A stretch of DNA of 64,000 nucleotides. It comes from Bacteroidota bacterium. GTDB lineage: Bacteria; Bacteroidota; Bacteroidia; UBA8524. Both the position numbers and the translations under genes were made by a program. The stretch lies in assembly GCA_006226545.1 (NCBI GenBank), contig SBGR01000079.1, forward strand, positions 49,357 through 113,356, written 5' to 3'. Positions 59,880 to 64,000 of the stretch are shown one piece after another (the first letter of the stretch is position 1; each line of letters begins with the position of its first letter). The notes beneath the pieces are model-generated. The model ran no database searches, was not told the origin of the DNA, and was given only the letters and a program-made list of their open reading frames with translations.

Positions 59880-62800
59880 TTACTTTGCCTTTTTCAGTTC
59901 CTTAAACAGAAGCTCAGTTACCTGATTCTTTTTGATAATACCCGTTAAACTAGACCAAGGAATTTGCACCTTGGCTGTCTTGTCGTAGGATATTTTTACC
60001 ACATAATTCACACCGCCGGGAGTGATGAAAAAATTGTCTTTGTTTGCTTCAAACAATATGTCAATATCTGAACATTCTTCGCCCTTAAGCAAATTCTTCC
60101 CGAACTCATAAATGAACTTCGCTTTGAATTGTTTCATGTCGGAAAACAGGTCAGTAAGCCTTATTTGCTGAGGGATTTGACCAATTTTAATAAAGCTAAA
60201 AGCCACAAAAGCCTGATCGGATTCCGGCATAAAATAGTAATCAGGCATAAGTCCAAAACTGATGATTGATTCCCCGTATGCACTCACATTAATATCCGGC
60301 AAATAAGAGCGATTTTCAATGGTATGCATGTTCGAATAGAGCTCTGTCATCTTTCCCTTCAGCACTTGATTCAAGGAGAAAAACTGGAAGTGTTTGATAT
60401 CCGAATTCTGCACCTGTGAAACCTGGGCGCACTTGAGGAGAATCAGGTTCTTTTGCCAATTATTCAGCACGGCCTGTTTCCGTGTAAAATCTACATTTTT
60501 GATTTCCAATAGCTCAGAGCTATCACCCAATCTACCGAGCTTTAAATCCCTACCCTTCAGCTCATAGTTAAAGAAAGCAGCACTATCCAAGGCCAGCGAA
60601 TGATTCAAATCCTCATCAAAGAGGACCAAGTTCGCTCCTTCCCATGAAAACCGATTCACCGATTTACCAATGCCATCCAGCATTTTGCTCTTCGTTGCAG
60701 ATACCGGATCAAAGAATTGATACCTACCATTGCGTAATCCGATGATGGGTGCATTAAAACCAAACTCAAAAAAACGGTCGGCTTCCATCCAAAGCTTGCC
60801 CTGAAAATCACGCAGCTCGTACGACTTTGATACCGTTTGAATCAGAAGGTATTTTTCCGCTACAACTTCTACAAAAGCACCGCGAATGCTATCCTTAACC
60901 ACCGAACCATCGCTCAATCTCAATTCAAAAAGCAAGTTCGATTTTTGACATACATAATACTTGGATGCAGGGTAACGAGTATGTTGAATGATGGACACAT
61001 AATGCGTATCCACAATGAGCTTCATCTCCGCATTGCACACTCCCACTTTACCCGTTGCAGTTCCCACGATAAAATTTCCCAATCCACCTTCCTTCCGGAA
61101 GACATAGTTCGATGCAAGGCCATTGGTCGTATCCGGGTTGTAAACTGTTTGAGAACCGTCTTTTTTGTACAGGATAAAATCACTTCCCGTAAACGTGATT
61201 CTCGCATATTGCGCAGGCACAATGACCTCGCAATTTGAATTGATCACACCAAACGCATTGTGCGCCATTTGAAAAATGCCATACTTGGTTCCGGCTTTTT
61301 GAATGAAGCCTGTTCCCGAGTAGTTATAATGTTGAATTTTTTGTCCTTCTAACTTTCCTTTAACCAGCTTATAACTGTACAATTTGTTCGATTCAACTAC
61401 CAAAGTCTGGTAATTTAAATTGGCGTTTTTAATCGCCTTACCTGTTGAATCCTTATCTAAAAGCACCTCACCCAGCAAGTTCAGCACCTTATAGCCCAAC
61501 TTTGTTTTAACCAGTATGGCGGCATCCGGAAGCTTACCCGGAAAATACTGAGTAGAGGTGGCCCGGATAATACTGACTTCTTCATACGGACCAAGTTCCG
61601 GGCTATAGGAACTCAAGATAAAATAGTTCTTACCACGTCGCGCTATGCAAGGGTATTCCTTGGTATCGGTCGATTTGATGTTACCACGGCTAAGCATGTT
61701 CCAAAACTTATCGCTAATAAGCTTGCCATCACTGGATAGCAACTGATACAGTACATCCCCATTTTCATCTGCTCGCTGAATGATGATTTGATACTTGAAA
61801 ATTTCCGGAAAAGTCTTCGTGTTATAATTCGTTTCCGTTTTAAGCAGGGTATCCAAAACGGAAATTTCCCACTCATAGCGAGGAGTGAGATTGCCAAGTA
61901 CAAAGCAAGCATCGGCAATTTCAATTTTGTCGTATTTCGCCTCCGTCATTAACTCAAAGTCGCGACTCAGTAAGCCCTGTTTTTTTCCTTGTGAATAGAT
62001 AACCCAGTTCTTTTTAGTGAAAAAGGCATCGGCGGTCAGCTCAAGCCTTACGTAGGTGTCGCCTAGTTTTTTCAGTAGAAATGTTTCTGAATTATCGAAT
62101 ACTTGGAACCCATCAAACACTGCCCAAATACGATCATACCTGTTGGGCACCAGCCACTGTTGTTTATCATTCACTACTCCCCACTTGCCTTCTTTTTGAA
62201 CGATGTATCGATTGTCAGCTGAAACGCTAAATGTGTATTCATTATCTCGTCTGAAGAAGTCATCTTTGTAATCGTAAATCATCCTTATCCCTTCGAAAGC
62301 TTCATTCAATACCTGTTGTCCGCGCCAGTCATACAGCCCGTAGAGACCATTACGCTTGACTACAATCCCAATCTCTGGAGCGCAGATTATTTCCTCAAAC
62401 GCTATGGGCAATACCTGTCTTCCTTTGGCATCCACTAACCCGAACAAACAATCCGACGCACGGTGTATTCTCTCAAGCTGGCGGTCTACCTGAATCAATT
62501 GATTGTTTCCATTCAAGTGGTAAACAATATCGTTGGAATCGCTCACCAGGGCTGAACGCGAATTTTCTCCTATAATGTAGAGTGTATCATTAAAACGTGT
62601 TTCGGCCGAATCAAACCAGGCCACTTCCTGTTTGCTGAAGGTATCCAAGGTATAGTACTTTACTTCTCGAATGCCACTGAAGCGATTATCCTTGTGCCGG
62701 TAGATGAAGGTTTTCGGACTAATTCCCTGAGGCAGTTTAAAATCTCTGCAGTCTGCAATACCGTAAATATCCAAACTACGAATGAGTTCTCCCTTCTTGC

Positions 62801-63500
62801 TCTGTTCTGTTATATGCAGGGTTTTAGCTTTTTCATCCCATTCGAAATCATAACTTAGAAACCGAGAACTCTTAACCGATAGCAGAATACCCTTTTTGTA
62901 ATTCAACTGAATGGTATCGTATTTCTGTCGCAACTCCACTTTGCCATCTCGGTAGCCATGCTCGAATTCTCCCTCTTCGGTTTGCGAATATGCCGTATAA
63001 CGGTAGGGACCTTCCAGCAGTCCATTTTTTACTTGGAAGTGGGAGCCATCAGTCCATTTCACTTCACCCTGGATTTTACCATCCGAGTATAACCCGGAAT
63101 ATTCAAGCTCAAATGGATCTGTTTTAGTGGTTCTTTTTAGCTTTACAAATTCCCCATCCGGCACACCTTTCTTCACCTTAAACAGCTTATAAGAGTTCCA
63201 TTCCCAAATGGTATCCGGTCCGTGATGCACCCACTCACCATTGTATTTCGCAATTTGAGCATGCCTTTGGAGGGTATTGTATTCACTGTAATACTTAATG
63301 GATACAGGGTTAATGCTGTCTGGAAAGAACTCCTTTCTCCCCTCCTCATCCAAGAAATCTGCAGGCTCAGGATAGGCAACCCTCTGCAAGGGATTAAACA
63401 AATAATCCAAATTCTGTGCATGCACAGATTGGTTTTGAAAACACAAGCTGAGAAGCACCCCAACAACCAAGGGCACACATCTTTTGATTAGGTTCATCAT
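59880..63500 (-). CDS. Large secreted MORN/WG-repeat protein
   Basis: A protein of about 1206 residues with a signal peptide (CVPLVVGVLLSLCFQNQSVH). Residues about 50-230 contain MORN-like strands (AKYNGEWVHHGPDTIWEWNS, EFEHGYRDGKVELRQKYD). From about 360 there are many WG-type units of the form x-x-G-L-Y-D-W-x-G-x-x-x (LFGLVDAKGRQVLPIAFEE, LYGLYDWRGQQVLNEAFEGI, KWGVVNDKQQWLVPNRYDRI), as in WG_beta_rep proteins. A C-terminal domain (about 1080-1206) follows. Both repeat types are beta hairpins, so the protein is a long beta solenoid-like array, probably periplasmic or exported. Start MMNLIKRC is chosen because a TATTTTTG box (63524-63531) lies just upstream. Function unknown. Confidence 0.8.
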   Translation of the reverse strand: MMNLIKRCVPLVVGVLLSLCFQNQSVHAQNLDYLFNPLQRVAYPEPADFLDEEGRKEFFPDSINPVSIKYYSEYNTLQRHAQIAKYNGEWVHHGPDTIWEWNSYKLFKVKKGVPDGEFVKLKRTTKTDPFELEYSGLYSDGKIQGEVKWTDGSHFQVKNGLLEGPYRYTAYSQTEEGEFEHGYRDGKVELRQKYDTIQLNYKKGILLSVKSSRFLSYDFEWDEKAKTLHITEQSKKGELIRSLDIYGIADCRDFKLPQGISPKTFIYRHKDNRFSGIREVKYYTLDTFSKQEVAWFDSAETRFNDTLYIIGENSRSALVSDSNDIVYHLNGNNQLIQVDRQLERIHRASDCLFGLVDAKGRQVLPIAFEEIICAPEIGIVVKRNGLYGLYDWRGQQVLNEAFEGIRMIYDYKDDFFRRDNEYTFSVSADNRYIVQKEGKWGVVNDKQQWLVPNRYDRIWAVFDGFQVFDNSETFLLKKLGDTYVRLELTADAFFTKKNWVIYSQGKKQGLLSRDFELMTEAKYDKIEIADACFVLGNLTPRYEWEISVLDTLLKTETNYNTKTFPEIFKYQIIIQRADENGDVLYQLLSSDGKLISDKFWNMLSRGNIKSTDTKEYPCIARRGKNYFILSSYSPELGPYEEVSIIRATSTQYFPGKLPDAAILVKTKLGYKVLNLLGEVLLDKDSTGKAIKNANLNYQTLVVESNKLYSYKLVKGKLEGQKIQHYNYSGTGFIQKAGTKYGIFQMAHNAFGVINSNCEVIVPAQYARITFTGSDFILYKKDGSQTVYNPDTTNGLASNYVFRKEGGLGNFIVGTATGKVGVCNAEMKLIVDTHYVSIIQHTRYPASKYYVCQKSNLLFELRLSDGSVVKDSIRGAFVEVVAEKYLLIQTVSKSYELRDFQGKLWMEADRFFEFGFNAPIIGLRNGRYQFFDPVSATKSKMLDGIGKSVNRFSWEGANLVLFDEDLNHSLALDSAAFFNYELKGRDLKLGRLGDSSELLEIKNVDFTRKQAVLNNWQKNLILLKCAQVSQVQNSDIKHFQFFSLNQVLKGKMTELYSNMHTIENRSYLPDINVSAYGESIISFGLMPDYYFMPESDQAFVAFSFIKIGQIPQQIRLTDLFSDMKQFKAKFIYEFGKNLLKGEECSDIDILFEANKDNFFITPGGVNYVVKISYDKTAKVQIPWSSLTGIIKKNQVTELLFKELKKAK

Positions 63501-63523
63501 TGAAAGTCGTGGATAGACTAGCT

Positions 63524-63531
63524 CAAAAATA
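63524..63531 (-). promoter_or_regulatory. Predicted -7 box of the WG-repeat protein gene
   Basis: TATTTTTG on the minus strand matches TAnnTTTG, 23 bases before ATG 63500. It excludes the upstream ATG at 63536, which would lie before the transcription start. Confidence 0.45.
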
Positions 63532-63668
63532 AGCAAAGCAAGTTGCCCGAGTTCACAACTAGATATTTTTTCTTAGCCCCGGCACCACACCCAATCAAGC
63601 TAAAACAGGAACTGAAAAAAATATTTTCACTTTTTTTTCTTCCCTATTGCTTTTATCCATTCCACACT

Positions 63669-63676
63669 TATCTTTG
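63669..63676 (+). promoter_or_regulatory. Promoter of tRNA-Val
   Basis: TATCTTTG matches TAnnTTTG, and a TTG about 20 bases upstream (near 63646-63648) fits the -33 element. The tRNA begins 62 bases downstream, so the precursor has a 5' leader. Confidence 0.6.
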
Positions 63677-63738
63677 CACTCCCTTTGAGGAACAGCACTA
63701 GACGAAAGTCGCGCTATCAAAGGATAAATTGACATGTT

Positions 63739-63813
63739 GGGAGTTTAGCTCAGTTGGTTCAGAGCATCTGCCTTACAAGCAGAGGGTCGGGGGTTCGAAT
63801 CCCTCAACTCCCA
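63739..63813 (+). tRNA. tRNA-Val (anticodon UAC)
   Basis: A 75-base cloverleaf: acceptor stem GGGAGTT paired with AACTCCC, D-arm GCTCAGTTGGTTCAGAGC, anticodon stem TCTGC/GCAGA with loop CTTACAA (anticodon TAC at 63774-63776), and T-arm GGGTTCGAATCCC. Discriminator A at 63813. The CCA end is not encoded, as the next bases are CAA. A valine tRNA with UAC reads GUA and GUG codons. Confidence 0.97.
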
Positions 63814-63825
63814 CAAACAAAACAG

Positions 63826-63857
63826 AAAGCCGGTCTGCAAAGCAGTCCGGCTTTTTT
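63826..63857 (+). terminator. Terminator after tRNA-Val
   Basis: AAGCCGG-TCTGC / GCAG-CCGGCTT hairpin with a short loop and one bulge, followed by a T run. Confidence 0.9.
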
Positions 63858-64000
63858 ATTTACGGCGAGTCTAAGCCGTAGGCTTCAGCGAGCAGGAAAT
63901 AAAAAAGGGATCAGGAACAAAACCTGTGGGGTTGATTAATAAAAGATGATTTTTGCATGGATATATTTTATGCACGAGTCATTACACATATTACTGGACC

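Noticed and set aside
63754..63939. Plus-strand 61-codon frame across the tRNA-Val gene.
   Set aside because: It covers the tRNA and its terminator, so it is not a protein gene.
1..64000. Search for CRISPR arrays, IS elements, prophage, toxin-antitoxin pairs and integrases.
   Set aside because: No repeat-spacer pattern, transposase, integrase, phage structural gene or typical toxin-antitoxin pair was recognised in any frame.

Overview
The window is chromosomal DNA of a member of the Bacteroidota, most likely Flavobacteriales-like. The evidence is a type IX secretion/gliding cluster (porP-gldKLMN), secreted proteins with C-terminal type IX sorting domains, families found mainly in this phylum (IPExxxVDY, DUF2480, DUF4271, TIGR02757), a carotenoid desaturase beside an ECF sigma factor, and repeated Bacteroidota-type -7 promoter boxes (TAnnTTTG) in front of genes. 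Genes are dense on both strands. There is no phage, IS element, CRISPR array or rRNA operon; one tRNA (Val, UAC) lies near the right end.

Layout. 1-2.6 kb: 5' part of crtI, its ECF sigma factor, a regulatory region rich in GTTTAA/TTAAAC sites, then an overlapping pterin pair (PTPS-type synthase and folE). 2.6-6.6 kb: a large multi-PAS histidine kinase, a single-domain response regulator and a YjbR-like protein. 6.6-10.2 kb: serS, a secreted Kazal protein, mscL and tyrS. 10.2-13.4 kb: a 982-residue surface protein followed by a 52-residue protein carrying a PID-CTERM-like sorting tail. 13.7-19.3 kb: cinA, a 2-oxoacid dehydrogenase E2, a secreted unknown, and an ECF sigma factor overlapping a membrane-anchored beta-barrel protein. 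19.5-32.8 kb: pyrG, the mreBCD-mrdA-rodA cell-shape operon, purH, rnc, fabF, acpP, an IPExxxVDY protein and pyruvate kinase. 32.9-35.1 kb: DUF2480 and a two-domain FtcD.

35.2-45.4 kb is the most distinctive part. A DUF4271 protein, a HemD-like protein, porP and gldK-gldL-gldM-gldN form one strand-coherent cluster. It is followed, after a terminator, by a second complete gldM-gldN pair. The window has one gldL and one gldK, so two GldM/GldN sets may share one motor and ring system.

45.4-53.6 kb: hemW, an Nfu scaffold divergent from hscA (Fe-S assembly), a PorT-like barrel, an OmpA-family protein, a family 39-type glycosyltransferase, fabD, a tiny membrane protein and a second PTPS-type synthase. 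54.3-59.8 kb: a sorting-domain protein, hldD, an aquaporin, and a metB-prsW-TIGR02757 operon. 59.9-63.5 kb: a 1.2-kresidue MORN/WG-repeat protein. Then comes tRNA-Val.

Themes are envelope construction and secretion (Mre/Rod, T9SS, sorting-tail proteins, OmpA, HldD, fatty acid synthesis), pterin and folate chemistry (folE, two PTPS, ftcD, purH), Fe-S and heme assembly (nfu, hscA, hemD, hemW) and sigma-factor or two-component regulation. All functions are inferred by reading the sequence; no database search was run.
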